Assembly (NCBI GenBank): GCA_021030915.1
Contig: JAGEMR010000014.1
Location: 388,662-452,661 of the forward strand
Length of the DNA stretch: 64,000 bases
Direction: 5' to 3'
From: Astrothelium macrocarpum
Lineage: Eukaryota; Ascomycota; Dothideomycetes; Trypetheliales; Trypetheliaceae
Shown: positions 35,499-46,777 of the stretch, one piece after another
How positions within the stretch are numbered: position 1 is the first letter of the stretch
Layout: every line of letters begins with the position of its first letter
The notes under the pieces: model-generated
Seen by the model: only the letters and a program-made list of their open reading frames with translations
Database searches by the model: none
Told to the model about the DNA's origin: nothing
Position numbers and translations under genes: made by a program

Positions 35499-36393
35499 AT
35501 GTTGCTTGGTGGAGGAAGCAAGGGGGAGAAAGAATGGGCAAGGGTGGATGTTGAGGCGTGGCTGGTGGTTGGGACGAGGAATGTTCCGAGATGGTTTACT
35601 ACTTGAGGGGATGGATGGGACGGGCGAATGCTCGGCTTGTTGATAGGTGAAGTGACTTTGTTCGTCAGTTGCATACCCTTCTTCTACTGATTTTATATTC
35701 CCGGCTTCGCATGTGCGTTGTTGGGGGTTCGGGTGGATAGCTTGTATATTCCTGCTGAGGGGAATACACGGAGTGTCATTTCTCACCTTTTAATACATTG
35801 TTTCCTCCTCTTTTCCTGTACCAATGAGATCTGCTTCTCAAGAGACCCACTATCATAATACATATTGAGTGTCCAACATGCACACGCCATCTCATGATGA
35901 ATCTGAAATGGTACGAATATGCTTTGAGGAAGTGATTTCTATGAGACGCTTTTCATTGTTCCAATGATGGCTGCTTCTAACACCTTGTTCCACTGTTGTA
36001 CCGATTTGAATGTGCCTCTAGCCCGGAACCAATAACGCTTGCAAGTATCAAAGGGAGGCCCGTACCAAACTCGTGAGCGATAGATGGGAGAATTCAAACT
36101 CACTCCAAACACGTCATCTAGAGGGTAAAACGCGATTGGCTCATGGAGAGAGATCTCGATCAATTTCGAGTGCAAGACTTGACCACGGAAAAGCCAGCCT
36201 GGTCTCCGAAAAACCTCAATACACCTTGTCCGAACATCTCCTGACCCCCAATGAACACACTCATCCCGCTGTTACCAATTGCAACTAAACCAAACACTCA
36301 TCCACATCCCCCACTCAGTCACTGCAAAAGAAAGTCAGCCATAGCCCCCAAACCCGAAAATGGTCAGTTCGGGACAAAAACAGAAATCACTCA
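35499..36393. other. Convergent intergenic, Crp1-like to phospholipase D
   Basis: 895 bases between convergent 3' ends. No coding evidence. Pyrimidine enrichment begins at the right end, continuing into the phospholipase D 3' coding end. Confidence 0.6.
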
Positions 36394-39300
36394 CTAAATC
36401 TCCATCGGCGCAATCTGATCAATATTGTACAACCAATTCCCCCCCCTCTCCTCCTTCTCCAGCCAGTCATACGGCCAGCACACCAGCGTGCCCTGCACCA
36501 GCCGCAGCAGCGCCTCGGCCTCGTCCGCCGCCAGCACCTCGTCGGTGGCAGCGAAGGCGCGCGCCGCACTGCTCCGCGTGGTCGCGCGCCGCCGCCGCTT
36601 CTGCTGCGTCGACGTCATCGTCTCGGCGTTGGTCTGCAGCGTGTGCGAGCGCGGTCGGTCACTGGCGGCAGCGGTGCTGTCGGTGGCGAAGTCGCGCGCA
36701 GCCGTGGGACTCGCGTTTTCTTTGTTACTGACATTGGTGGTGTTGGTGGCATCAGCAGCGGAGGGCTGGTCTTCGTCGGCGGCAGCGGCAGCGGCTTTCT
36801 CATCCAGCACGCCAGAGGACGACATGGCTTGGAGGTTGTGCGCCTGCTCGTCCGCCCACTCGCCCACGCTGCCGAGCCTCGTGTTGTCCGCGCCGTGCTT
36901 CTCGTTACGTGCGCCTAGCTCCTCGAGCACCCTCTCTGCTGCGAGCTCCGCCTTCTCGCCCACCGTCTGCAGCGCCGCTAGCCCGGGTATCTGCTCCAAG
37001 CGGGTGCCCGCGCCCGGCGGGCCTGATCGGCCCGGCGTGTCTTGGGCTTTGCGGCCGGAGGACTTGTTCAGGCCTTGGGCTTGCATGAAGCGCTCGTTGT
37101 ACGCGGCGAAGTCCTTGTAGGCGCGCCAGTCGCGCACTTCGGAGTCCGGCATGCAGCGGAAGACGTGGCGGTAGAGTTTGGTGTTGTTTTCCGCCACGGC
37201 GTGCCAGATGTCGAGGAAGAAGGAGGGGGAGACTGGGTCGCGCATGCAGTCGGCGTCGATGATGGGGCGGCGCATGGTGGAGATGAGGGGGTTGACGACC
37301 GATGTGGCGGTCGTAGAGGAGAATTGGCGAGTTAAGGGAGGGCCACCAATGTCGGTGTCATCGGTGACAGGTAAAGGTGGGAGTTGGGAGACTTGGGTGA
37401 GACCGAGAGCGAGAGTGTCTAGACGAGGAAGAGTTGGAGGTGGGAGTGCGACAGTGACGGGGTCAAAGTAACTGAGATCTGACAGCCCCAAACCGATCGA
37501 CTTGGATTGATAGCCCTGTGACCGGCGTTGAGATGCCGACTTTTTGCGCTGATCTTGCTGTTTCTGAGAACCGTCACTTGGTGATCTAAGTGTGCCTTTG
37601 CCTTCGGTTGCAATATCATGGACCAAAACCTCACGATCGCCAGCAACAAATGCAGAATCTCGACCACCGTCCAAGTGAAGCTGGCTATTTAAGTTACGCA
37701 TGTTGTCCACGCCCTCTCCTGAGACGTCACGCTGATGATCAACATGTTTTGCTGTGTGGCCATCTACGTTGAGTTTCTTTTGCGCATCCTCGTTGACCTT
37801 CTTTTGGGCATCAACGCTCGGGCTGCCTGCACCATCCAAACTCCCATCATGATTGAAGCTGTACAAATTCTCAGAACGAGCGATGAGATCATCCTGGATA
37901 CGATGAGTAGAGTCCATTAGCTTTCTCTCAGTTTCATGAATCGTTGCAGGAGAAGCTGGTCCCGAAGAGCTTAGATCAATCGTCGGCTCAGTGTCACGAT
38001 CCCATTGTTCGCCTTCTCGTTCTTCCTCTTCAAGAGCATCAACGTCAATTCCAAGATGCTCTCTCATCAGTCTCATGCGAAGTGTGTGAGGGAAGCGACC
38101 GACTGCGTATTCTTGACCTGCCATGATAGAAGGGATCATATCAGTATCCCTAATAACAGCAGCAACTTCAGAATCTCTTGTCCCAAGCATTGAACGCTCA
38201 TTAATGTTGGCCGACCCCATGATTACAACCCGATCATCTACAATCATACACTTGGCATGTATATACAATTGCTCTGTAATCAAGACTTTGCGAGGTCCAA
38301 TTTTACCCCATTGACGCAGTGAGTAGAATTGGATGTAATCCTCTGGTTCGATGCCAGCTTCTCTTAATCGTGCATATATGGATGTATCTCCACGAGAAAT
38401 GCTACGATATTGACATTGCATGATAAGTCGGACGCTGGTGCCATCTTGAGCATCAACTGTGTTTTGGAAACCCGGCATAAGGGGAATGATTATGAAGATG
38501 CGCCAATCCTCATCATTGGCATAAGCTCTCTTGATTCGTTCGACGATTGCATCCCCAATAGAATTTTGTATGACTGTTCCTTCTACATTGCAACTGCTGA
38601 TAAAGAATTGATTCTCAATGTAGATGAAATGCTCCGACTCCTCGATGAGTTTAACGTATGCATTCATGATACTATGTTCAGTCTTATCAGGTGTTCCAAT
38701 GGACCATGTACTGCAAGAACGTAACATCTGCACCTCACATGTTCCATCTAAGCCAAGAGCTTGAATGTCCTCGGGAATGAAATCTGGCGGGGGTAACAGG
38801 AATGGCGTGGGTCGAGATGGCTTTCGTTGACGGAGGATGTAATTCCAACGTTGAACAAAATGTCTCGTTAGGTCCCTCGCTGGTTGACCTACAATCTGCA
38901 TCGCAATGTCATGCCATGGCATACGGGGAATCTTTGTCCTGTCGTACATTTCCTCGTATGGCTTATCCAGAGCATAGAAATCCTGCACGCGAGGATTGGA
39001 ATAATCTTTGCCAGGCCAAAGCTGGCAGTGATCCGCATCTTTGGGTGCTTCATTGAGCTCAAAGCCTGTGAGCTTGTCGTCCACTAGGCTGTGTTCTGGC
39101 GTGTCCCATCTTCCAAAGCAGAGGTCAACTCCCCCGCAAAATGCTACGCTATGGTCTACGATGCAGATTTTCTCATGATGAGCCCAGAAAAAGGTATTCT
39201 GGCGAAATTGATTGGGAGATCGTTGAACAAAGATGTTTGCATGCAGATCGAGAAGCGAAAACTTGGTGTATTCGGAATCGATCGGGATGGCAGAATTGAT

Positions 39301-42018
39301 GTTCCGATAGACGATAACGTAAATCTTGACTCCTTCCTGAGCCTTCCTTTGCAATAGCCTATCAAGTCTCCATTTTTGACTGATAGCCGCCGGTCGACGC
39401 ATGTACAGTTCTGGGCTAAGCCACCAATCGTGAATGTACACGACATCTCGAGCCATGCTGATAGCTCTTGAAACATTCCACATGTAGTCTCTTCCATCGA
39501 CGAGCCATCTTGCAAAGACGTTGTAGCGAATAGGGGCAAAGCTATCAAATCGATGGGGTTTGGACCATTCCGTGAGGCCAACCATGAATTTGATTGAATC
39601 CTTGAATTGTTGGAGTTGCCGTTCATTCCTAGCCAAAAGCTTCAATTTTCGTTCCGAGTTTTGCAGGCGAAGCTGATGATGTTTGGACGTTGGTTTCGCA
39701 CTCTTTGCTAGCTCTTGAGGGTTCTGGTCTCGCAATCGTTTACGTTTGGATTCCGTCGTAAAATCTGGGTCTACAAGGAAGACATCATAAATGTTCATAC
39801 CTTCTGGTGAATCAACGCATACGACATAGCTATGTCGGACGAGAAACCACATTGGTCGATGTCTTTCTTTCACGAACCCGGGTTTCAGTGCTCTTCTGAA
39901 ATCAACCCCTTTGCTAGATTGCAAGACCAGTAGACCCTCCTTCCCATGGTAACCTCCTTCGGAAGCCAAGCGAATGCCCAACGCCGAGAGTTCAAGGAAC
40001 CTACAAAGTCGGTTGCTGTCTGCCCTAAATATGAGAAACCTGATCATTTGTTGAAGATAGGTTTCGAGCTTCTTTCGCTGCCGTTCTTGATAGGGCTCAC
40101 GACGATGCTGGGCTGAAGCTACTGCACCAACTACACCACTAGCTCTGCCAGCCATCTCGCCTGTAGCACCTTGGAGAGTGCCTACGCTTGATTTGCGTCT
40201 GATAGGATTAAAGGAAGAGCGTCGCCTTTTCCCTTTGGAAGGTCTATCGGTACCACTCGCATCAGCATGCGGATCGCTGTTTTCTCCACCAGTCCCACCT
40301 TCCTCGCCTTCCTCATCGTCCTCGTCGGCCAATCCTCGAACTTGACGCAAATAGGGAAAGGCACTCCGTGGAAAGCGAGGCATGCGAGCTCGACTTGGAT
40401 CATCGCCTTTTCTGTAAATATATTTTTCTTGCTGTGTTTGTAATTTGTACTTGACATGAAGGTTGGTAAAGTCACGAAGGGTCCGGTGGATGACCCATTT
40501 CATCCTCGTTAGGCCGCTACCGTACTCCAATTCGATCTTAAACAGCATGTGACGATCTCCGGATCGGCTCTCGATTCTTTGGCTATCGACAATGCGAACT
40601 TTGAGTTGCTCGAGAAGAACGGGCAATCGCTTACGACCATGTTCGTCTGACTGAAACATGCTTGCAGCAAAGAGCGCGGCCGGTGCACCAGCAAGAAGTT
40701 CTGCCATGAGTTCTGCCGATTTTTGATGATCGACCAGCATTTGCTCTTTCTTCTTTCTTCCCATTGCTTTGATGCCTGCTTTGATTTCTCTCCATTTTGC
40801 AGCACTCACGCTGGAAGCACGATCACCATGTCGTCTCCAAGCCATGGGAGAAGGCTCACCATTAGTCGGTTGTCCGAGCCCAGTGATACGTCTGAAATTA
40901 CCAGGTCGACGATTATCAGGGCTCTCTTCGCCATCCTGTTGTCTTCTTCCAAGGCCGTAGCTCATGCCGCGAGCTTGGTTCACCCAAGTATTCCCTTTCC
41001 TCCACGTACTTTGCTTTCTCAAACGATCGCGACCTTCGTCTTCGGACAAACCTACTCTACGATCTTCAGGTATATCTGTCATGGTAGCTCGACGGGTCAA
41101 GAAGTTTGGTCGGAAGGGCGTAGCCGTGTTTGGAGTAGCGACAGGAGATTCTCGATCACGAAAGAATGAAGCCAAACGCGCCGTCTTAGGGGTGTTCGGG
41201 GCTGTCTGCAAACCATTACTGGGCATTCGGCGAGTTTTCCTTCTCTTCTTGGGCTGGGATGCTGAACCGTTAGCTCCTTCCTCATCACCACTGTCCTCAC
41301 CATCAGCGTCTGCCTCACTACTGGAATCGTCATGAGCACCAGCTTCTGATTCAGTTGCCGTTTGGGTATTTTCGTCAATGGTAGAATCATTTCCAGTAAA
41401 TCCGCTTGTAGCACGAGTGTGAGCTTGCATTGGGGAAGTCAGGGCCTTGAGCTTGGACATTAATGACGAGCCCTGCCTGCCTCTACTATCTCCATCCTCC
41501 ATTTCCCATGATTGTTGTCTTGACTGTCCTGGTTGTGAGGAATCAGAACGGACAAATTGAACACTACGGCGCCCTGTTGGTGTAACGGTGCCAGATTGGT
41601 TAGTACGTTTTCTAGAGAGAGTTGGCTCTTCAGTGCTTGAACTGAAGTTCTGGCTGGGCGACCGGCCTTGAGTTAGGCTCTTTTGAAAATCTGCAGGTTG
41701 CCTCGGTTCAGTGAACAATTCATTTGTCGGCGTTTGGCCTAACGTGCCATTCGAGGCATGGAATGGGAATTCCTCAATCGGACCATCTGTGAGCTTCTTA
41801 GAAGCAGCCATGCCAGGTGTGACATTCTCTTGGAGAGGTGTGGTATGCCCATTGCTTATGCCATCTGTTGATTGCTCGATGTGTAAAGGTGAAGAGGGAA
41901 TTCCGGCCAAGGGCTTGCGGTTTATACCATTCGCAGCCGACGTGGACGGTGGAGAACGGGAACGAGGACTTCTGGTTCCAGGGGAGACGCTTACACTTGA
42001 GTCTCGAGTTTGAGACAT
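36394..42018 (-). CDS. SPO14: Phospholipase D, PX-PH type
   Basis: Hydrolyses phosphatidylcholine to phosphatidic acid and choline. One uninterrupted frame of 1874 aa from ATG 42018. The N-terminal ~440 residues are disordered and Ser/Thr/Pro-rich. A PX-like region follows (around residues 485-570, ending RDFTNLHVKYKLQTQ), then a PH-like region around residues 670-790. Two HKD motifs form the catalytic pair: HHEKICIVDHSVAFCGG (~947) and HAKCMIVDDRVVIMGSANINERS (~1252, split here only by description). The C-terminal ~350 residues beyond the PLD core include an Ala-rich disordered stretch and end in CWPYDWLEKEERGGNWLY. Absence of introns in 5.6 kb is notable, since most neighbours have them. 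Plus-strand DNA is C-rich at 36400-36480 and G-rich at 37200-37460. Confidence 0.96.
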   Translation of the reverse strand: MSQTRDSSVSVSPGTRSPRSRSPPSTSAANGINRKPLAGIPSSPLHIEQSTDGISNGHTTPLQENVTPGMAASKKLTDGPIEEFPFHASNGTLGQTPTNELFTEPRQPADFQKSLTQGRSPSQNFSSSTEEPTLSRKRTNQSGTVTPTGRRSVQFVRSDSSQPGQSRQQSWEMEDGDSRGRQGSSLMSKLKALTSPMQAHTRATSGFTGNDSTIDENTQTATESEAGAHDDSSSEADADGEDSGDEEGANGSASQPKKRRKTRRMPSNGLQTAPNTPKTARLASFFRDRESPVATPNTATPFRPNFLTRRATMTDIPEDRRVGLSEDEGRDRLRKQSTWRKGNTWVNQARGMSYGLGRRQQDGEESPDNRRPGNFRRITGLGQPTNGEPSPMAWRRHGDRASSVSAAKWREIKAGIKAMGRKKKEQMLVDHQKSAELMAELLAGAPAALFAASMFQSDEHGRKRLPVLLEQLKVRIVDSQRIESRSGDRHMLFKIELEYGSGLTRMKWVIHRTLRDFTNLHVKYKLQTQQEKYIYRKGDDPSRARMPRFPRSAFPYLRQVRGLADEDDEEGEEGGTGGENSDPHADASGTDRPSKGKRRRSSFNPIRRKSSVGTLQGATGEMAGRASGVVGAVASAQHRREPYQERQRKKLETYLQQMIRFLIFRADSNRLCRFLELSALGIRLASEGGYHGKEGLLVLQSSKGVDFRRALKPGFVKERHRPMWFLVRHSYVVCVDSPEGMNIYDVFLVDPDFTTESKRKRLRDQNPQELAKSAKPTSKHHQLRLQNSERKLKLLARNERQLQQFKDSIKFMVGLTEWSKPHRFDSFAPIRYNVFARWLVDGRDYMWNVSRAISMARDVVYIHDWWLSPELYMRRPAAISQKWRLDRLLQRKAQEGVKIYVIVYRNINSAIPIDSEYTKFSLLDLHANIFVQRSPNQFRQNTFFWAHHEKICIVDHSVAFCGGVDLCFGRWDTPEHSLVDDKLTGFELNEAPKDADHCQLWPGKDYSNPRVQDFYALDKPYEEMYDRTKIPRMPWHDIAMQIVGQPARDLTRHFVQRWNYILRQRKPSRPTPFLLPPPDFIPEDIQALGLDGTCEVQMLRSCSTWSIGTPDKTEHSIMNAYVKLIEESEHFIYIENQFFISSCNVEGTVIQNSIGDAIVERIKRAYANDEDWRIFIIIPLMPGFQNTVDAQDGTSVRLIMQCQYRSISRGDTSIYARLREAGIEPEDYIQFYSLRQWGKIGPRKVLITEQLYIHAKCMIVDDRVVIMGSANINERSMLGTRDSEVAAVIRDTDMIPSIMAGQEYAVGRFPHTLRMRLMREHLGIDVDALEEEEREGEQWDRDTEPTIDLSSSGPASPATIHETERKLMDSTHRIQDDLIARSENLYSFNHDGSLDGAGSPSVDAQKKVNEDAQKKLNVDGHTAKHVDHQRDVSGEGVDNMRNLNSQLHLDGGRDSAFVAGDREVLVHDIATEGKGTLRSPSDGSQKQQDQRKKSASQRRSQGYQSKSIGLGLSDLSYFDPVTVALPPPTLPRLDTLALGLTQVSQLPPLPVTDDTDIGGPPLTRQFSSTTATSVVNPLISTMRRPIIDADCMRDPVSPSFFLDIWHAVAENNTKLYRHVFRCMPDSEVRDWRAYKDFAAYNERFMQAQGLNKSSGRKAQDTPGRSGPPGAGTRLEQIPGLAALQTVGEKAELAAERVLEELGARNEKHGADNTRLGSVGEWADEQAHNLQAMSSSGVLDEKAAAAAADEDQPSAADATNTTNVSNKENASPTAARDFATDSTAAASDRPRSHTLQTNAETMTSTQQKRRRRATTRSSAARAFAATDEVLAADEAEALLRLVQGTLVCWPYDWLEKEERGGNWLYNIDQIAPMEI

Positions 42019-42521
42019 TTCAGCGCGGATGGGTCGACTTGTTTAGGAGGGGAGGCAATGATATTGCATGTGTAAACAAAGCTCGCAAGCGGCTAGGAAA
42101 GTTGAAGCGGTGCCGCAACGACAATGAACCATAGAACGGAGCTGGGCCATTAAAAACGCTGAATCAGAACGGAAGAATCGGAACAATGACAAGATCAAGC
42201 ACGATGTGAATTGAATCAGAGACAAACTCTGCGAGGTTTGGAAGAATAGGGGAAGTTCAGGGCCGTATATTGGTTAGGAGCAGGGCAATTCTACGGTGAG
42301 ACACGAAAGGTAGATCATCAGCCACAATGCGAGATGAGATCAATCCATCCCTGACCCTGAAGCTGTGGCACTGTGGGGGATGTGGCTTGACAGGACATGA
42401 CTCCGAGGCTGTCCGGCTTAATTTGCATCGCTCTAGTAAGGTTAAGGTAGGAATAGACAAGTGGGCGATGACCTCTTGATTGACAATTTCCTTAATTCAA
42501 TCAAACACAACACTGCCCACC
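42019..42521. promoter_or_regulatory. Divergent promoter, phospholipase D / alpha-beta hydrolase
   Basis: 503 bases between outward-facing starts at 42018 and 42522. No clear motif beyond AT-richer sequence next to the hydrolase start. Confidence 0.5.
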
Positions 42522-43651
42522 ATGGCCGCACCAAACAATCCTATGGAGCAAACACATGCTGGCTCTGAGCTTCCTCCAGTCTCCAAAAAAACTTTCACAA
42601 TTGCTGGCATCATAACCGATGTTTTTGGACTTGACGAACTTCCCGGACCACTTCAAGAGGTTGCGTGTTTATGGCTTCTTCATCCTCGCAAACAAAAGAA
42701 AGAGACGATGGAACATGTTGCTATTGCCTCCATACATGACTGGAATAAAAGATTGAGAGATGGTAGGGGAGGCAACTCCCCCAAAGGTCTAATAGCTGTC
42801 GCCTTTGATCAAAGAAATCACGGAACAAGGAAGGTGGATGACACGGCAAATGAAGCATGGCGTCAAGGCAATACGCGACATGCTCAAGACATGTTCTCCA
42901 TCTTTCGTACGCCCATCTAGTACTCAAAGCAAACACGCTTTGCTGACATTCTTTAGAGGGTACAGCGGTTGATACTAGTACTCTTCTAGAATACCTTTCA
43001 GCATATACGTTCCCGCACAACGAGCACACCATCACGACAAATCTAGTCTTGGGCGTCTCGCTAGGTGCCCATTCTGCCTGGCACTGTATAATGAGCGATG
43101 TGCGCTTTGGCGCTGCTGTCATTGTTGTCGGTTGTCCTGACTATATGGCGCTTATGAGCGATAGAGCTCGCAAATCTAAGCTGAAGACTTGGACATCATC
43201 AGATCCTCCAGGTTCTCAGTTCTTTGGCTCTCCCGACTTTCCCCAAGGTCTTTTGGATACTGTCGAGTTGTATGATCCTACTAGCATGCTTATCTCGGTG
43301 CTGGATAAAAACGACGAAGATCGTCTTTCATCTCTTTCGGACGCGGAAAAGGAGAGGCTAAAACCAATAATGGAGGAACGACTTGGTGGCAGAAAAATAC
43401 TTAACATGGCAGGTCGTTCAGACAAGCTAGTTCCATATACATGCGGTGAACCATTCCTCAAATTCTTGAAATCTGCAATCGCTCCAGGCAGCTGGTTTTC
43501 AGGCAAGGGAACGCAATTAGAAGATATTGTTTACGACGGCGTAGGCCACGAATTTACGCCAGTGATGAAGGAACGGGCCGTGGACTTTATATCCAACTTT
43601 CTTGCCGACGAAGAACCTCATTCCAGTCAAGCAAAATCCTCAAAGATTTAG
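42522..43651 (+). CDS. Alpha/beta hydrolase family protein
   Basis: Exons are 42522-42906 and 42957-43651 (359 aa). The 50-nt intron (GTACGC...TTTAG) joins MFSIF|QGTAVDTS. The start lies in a strong context (CACCATGG). Visible alpha/beta hydrolase elements are AFDQRNHGTR (strand/oxyanion region), the nucleophile elbow GVSLGAHSAW (serine near residue 163), an acid candidate in GRSDKLVPY, and the catalytic His in GVGHEFTP near the C-terminus. No signal peptide, so probably cytosolic. The substrate cannot be told; the group resembles uncharacterised fungal esterase/peptidase-like hydrolases. Confidence 0.88.
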
Positions 43652-44109
43652 GATCCTAGTATACGGGCACTGGAAACAGTGTCTCCGGGATCCTCAACTC
43701 CCTTTGCATTGTCCACAAAGGACACATGAAACTAAACCAAATATTACGCGAGAGAGGTATCAGCTTGTCAATGGTGACGAGGTATAGGATAGTTGACTAT
43801 CGGATAGTCGCCTTTGCCTACAACCCTCAAAAGCTAAAAGGTCGGATAATTTGCCCATAGAAACGAATTATGAGGGAAATACCCAAAATTGTCAATAACT
43901 AATGTATGCGATAAACAATCTGCGCGCAAATTCAAGTAAAAGAGTGTTTCCGTGGTGCTCAAATCGGAAGTTTTCATGAAGAATGCCTCGGTTCGTCATT
44001 AGACGGAAATGCGGGGCAGGGGGCAATAGAGAAGCTTACTGCGCATCTCCTAGTAATCCTCGAACAGCTTCAGATTTGTTAAAGGAACATACCAAACTTA
44101 ATTTCCATC
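43652..44109. other. Intergenic, hydrolase to PEX11C
   Basis: 458 bases, tandem orientation; it should hold the PEX11C promoter. No gene or repeat seen apart from a short near-duplication (ATAGTTGACTATCGGATAGTCG) around 43788-43810. Confidence 0.5.
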
Positions 44110-45117
44110 ATGAGCGACCCAGTGGTCGAGCCGGGTGCCTCTGATTCAAAAGATGTAGCGCCACCGAAAGCAATTATTTCCAAAGATGCATCCGTCCAGA
44201 AAAACCTCCTATCACTTGCGACCGGAACTGACAGCGCCATTCTAAGAATCAACAAGTTTGCACCATCTCATCCAATACCACCACGCAACAGCTAACAGAT
44301 ACCCAGACTCCTCGTAACTCCTGGTGGTCTCAGCGCCTTCCTCTCCACCTCAAACTACGCCCTCTACCTCATTGCGCACCTCCAAACCAAAACCCCCTCA
44401 CTCTCGCACCTCTCCCAACTCTTCCTCCACACCCTCAACTACAACCGTCCCCTTCCACCCTCAAAACCGCCACCCACCCCCTCCACTGTCGCCTCTCTCA
44501 CCCCAATCCTCGCCCTCGCCTCCCTCATCTCCAAAACCCGCACCAACCTCCGCCTCCTCGGTCTCCCACCCCTGTACGCCGCGCTGCGCGGTCTGCTCTC
44601 CAAATCCCTCCCTCCTTCCTCCGACCACACGCTCCACCGCATCTCGCTCGTGCAATGTCTCGGGTACTTCGTCTTCCAGCTCCTCGAAAACACATACGTG
44701 CTCCTCGAGGCGGGCGTGCTTCCCAAGACGCTGCTCGACCGCTTGAGCACCCGGTGGACGGGCAAGGTGGACGCCGGCAAGCTCATACTGTGGTCATGTC
44801 GCGCGTGGCTGGTGGGCGTGGTGTGTGATTTGCTGCGGGTGAGCCGGGAGGCGGTGTTGATGCAGCGCAGACGGAGTCTGGGGAGCGGGGAGCGGAATGC
44901 GAAGACGGATGCGGAGAGAAGCGGAGTGGTGGAACGGCAGGAGGAGGATGCGAAATGGTGGCGGGAGGCGATTGTGCCGTTGAGTTGGTTGCCGGTTGCG
45001 GTGCATTATAGTTTGGAAGGGGGGTTGCCGGGGATGAATCTGGGGCTGATAGGGTTCTGCGGGATGATGGCTGGGGTGGGGAAGACGCAAGCGCTTTGGA
45101 GGGCTACGAAGGAGTAA
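44110..45117 (+). CDS. PEX11C: Peroxin 11C-like peroxisomal membrane protein
   Basis: PEX11-family protein that elongates and divides peroxisomes at their membrane. Exons are 44110-44255 and 44307-45117 (318 aa). The 51-nt intron has a GCTAACA branch site and ends ACCCAG, joining RINK|LLVTPGGLSAFLSTSNY, the family's N-terminal signature. Further family text: ISKTRTNLRLLGLPPLYAAL, VQCLGYFVFQLLENTYVLLE and the C-terminal VHYSLEGGLPGMNLGLIGFC. It has an N-terminal extension of ~45 residues before the signature. Coding DNA is extremely C-rich at 44320-44560 and G-rich at 44810-45100. Confidence 0.88.
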
Positions 45118-45508
45118 TGTTCTGTTTGTTTCGTATTGCTGGGAGGGAGGGACTTCTGAGAAGGGGTGGCATGGTAACGGGAATGGCTTTGGGATATTTT
45201 GGGAGATTATTTCGGGCTAACGAAGTGCGCATATAAATTGCGAATGTAAGAAAGACTGTTAGATATACTCTTGCTTACTATAAAATGTGTTCAAAATTTG
45301 TTGTTCTGAATCTCTTATATATACCTTATTTATTTGAAGTTAGAAACGTGGGTAGAAGAGATACATGTCACAGCGCCCCATGACCACATACGTTTGACAA
45401 CCCAATACTGTATCCACTTAACCACAGAGATGCTATGCACTGACGCGCCACTCGAACCTGTCTGAATATTCCGCTCGTTCTCTCTGTCCTTTCTTGAAAG
45501 TAACCGTC
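45118..45508. other. Intergenic, PEX11C to DnaJ gene
   Basis: 391 bases, AT-richer in the middle (45230-45350). Nothing recognised. Confidence 0.5.
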
Positions 45509-46777
45509 ATGTCCAGCAGTGGGCTTCTATCACTCATCGGCTGGACGTTCCTACCGAATGTTAGAGAGCTCCTATTTCAAAACTTCGCTATACGCTGAAA
45601 GCTTTATGCTAATCTTACAGCTAGCAAATCGCCGGTTGGCTACAAAACATATACTATGGCATCACAATTCGCGCTGGTGAGCCCAGGCCTGCACCTGGCA
45701 CTCTACGATATGTCACACACCGTCGGCGCATACAAATGATTGTCATCGTTCTCTACTTGTTATTTACAATCTTTGAGGCCGACTGGCAACTTCGAAGACA
45801 AGGAGATTTCTATACGATACTTGGCGTTCTGCCGAATGCTGATGAGAGAACAATACAATCTAGATTCCGGAAGCTGTACGTTGGACCTCAGATAATATGA
45901 CAAGCTTTTGGTTCAGCGAGGGACACATGCTGACGATATTTAGTACAATCATACACCATCCTGACAAGGCCACTACCTCGGAGGCACAAGTTGCCGCTGA
46001 ATCATATTTTGTCACATTAAAAATTGCGCGCGATACACTTACTGACGCCGCAAAACGATTCGCATATGATCGCTTTGGTCCAGAGATGGTAGCATGGCAG
46101 CATTGCACAACAATACGAGATTACGTGTTTGCTGGATTGAGGCATATGGTGCCATTCTATGCCTCAGTAGGGCTGGGAATGCTAGCTCTTGGCTTCTTTG
46201 GATATCTTGAATGGGGCAAATATGTGTGTTCAATCAATGGATATGCTCCACTATACTACATCGCTTACGCTTTTAGTGGCGCTACGTGACCTTTGCTGCT
46301 ATCTGTGCCTTGGAAATACATCTAATCACCCGTCCGACACTTCCAGCCATCGTTACGAATATTATAGATCCCGTCGTCAATACCATGTCAGGGCGACCGC
46401 CCTACTTACCATTCCAGGTCTTACAGCTTGCACGAAAGATTGCTCTCACGGTATTCATTGCTCTGTCACAGCTTGGCCCACTGCTTCGTGACCCAAGAAC
46501 TGTAAACCGGACTAGCGATGAATCATCACAGCAGCGTCAGCTCGACCGCTTGGTAGCTGCTGTAAACTTGGCCGAACAGGAATCCAGTAGGCTTCTCAGC
46601 TTAGATATCACCCCATTTGCGTTTGATGAACAAGCTCGACAAGGTCTACGGCAAGGTCTGCAAAAATGGCTTGTACAGAATACAATACGTTCGGATCCAA
46701 AGGTGAGAGATGCTGTGGGACGGGCTCTTACGAAGCGCCGTGAGGGAGTTCCTGCTGGAGCTAGAGGCGCCCGGTGA
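45509..46777 (+). CDS. Membrane-associated DnaJ (Hsp40) protein
   Basis: J-domain cochaperone, probably in the ER membrane. Exons are 45509-45559, 45625-45875, 45944-46223 and 46277-46777 (360 aa). Joins give FLPN|QIAGWLQNIYYGI, FRKL|TIIHHPDKATT and EWGKY|WRYVTFAAI. A first hydrophobic segment (MIVIVLYLLFTIFEA) precedes the J domain (GDFYTILGVLPNADERTIQS ... HHPDK, so the HPD triad is intact and interrupted by an intron just before it). Further hydrophobic segments follow (FYASVGLGMLALGFFGYLEW and FAAICALEIHLI), then an amphipathic C-terminus ending GVPAGARGAR. This layout (membrane segment, J domain, two or more membrane segments) is a fungal group I know without a settled name. Intron 1 uses the AG 4 bases after the first candidate (ACAG/CTAG), which alone keeps the frame. 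Confidence 0.88.

Noticed and set aside
34533..35786. 417- and 311-codon minus-strand frames opposite the Crp1-like gene
   Set aside because: Antisense shadows of the low-complexity, GC-rich 3' exon; the plus-strand gene has a recognised domain, consistent splice joins and a proper C-terminus.
36425..37120. 231-codon plus-strand frame opposite phospholipase D
   Set aside because: Shadow of the Ala/Ser-rich PLD C-terminal coding DNA; low-complexity product.
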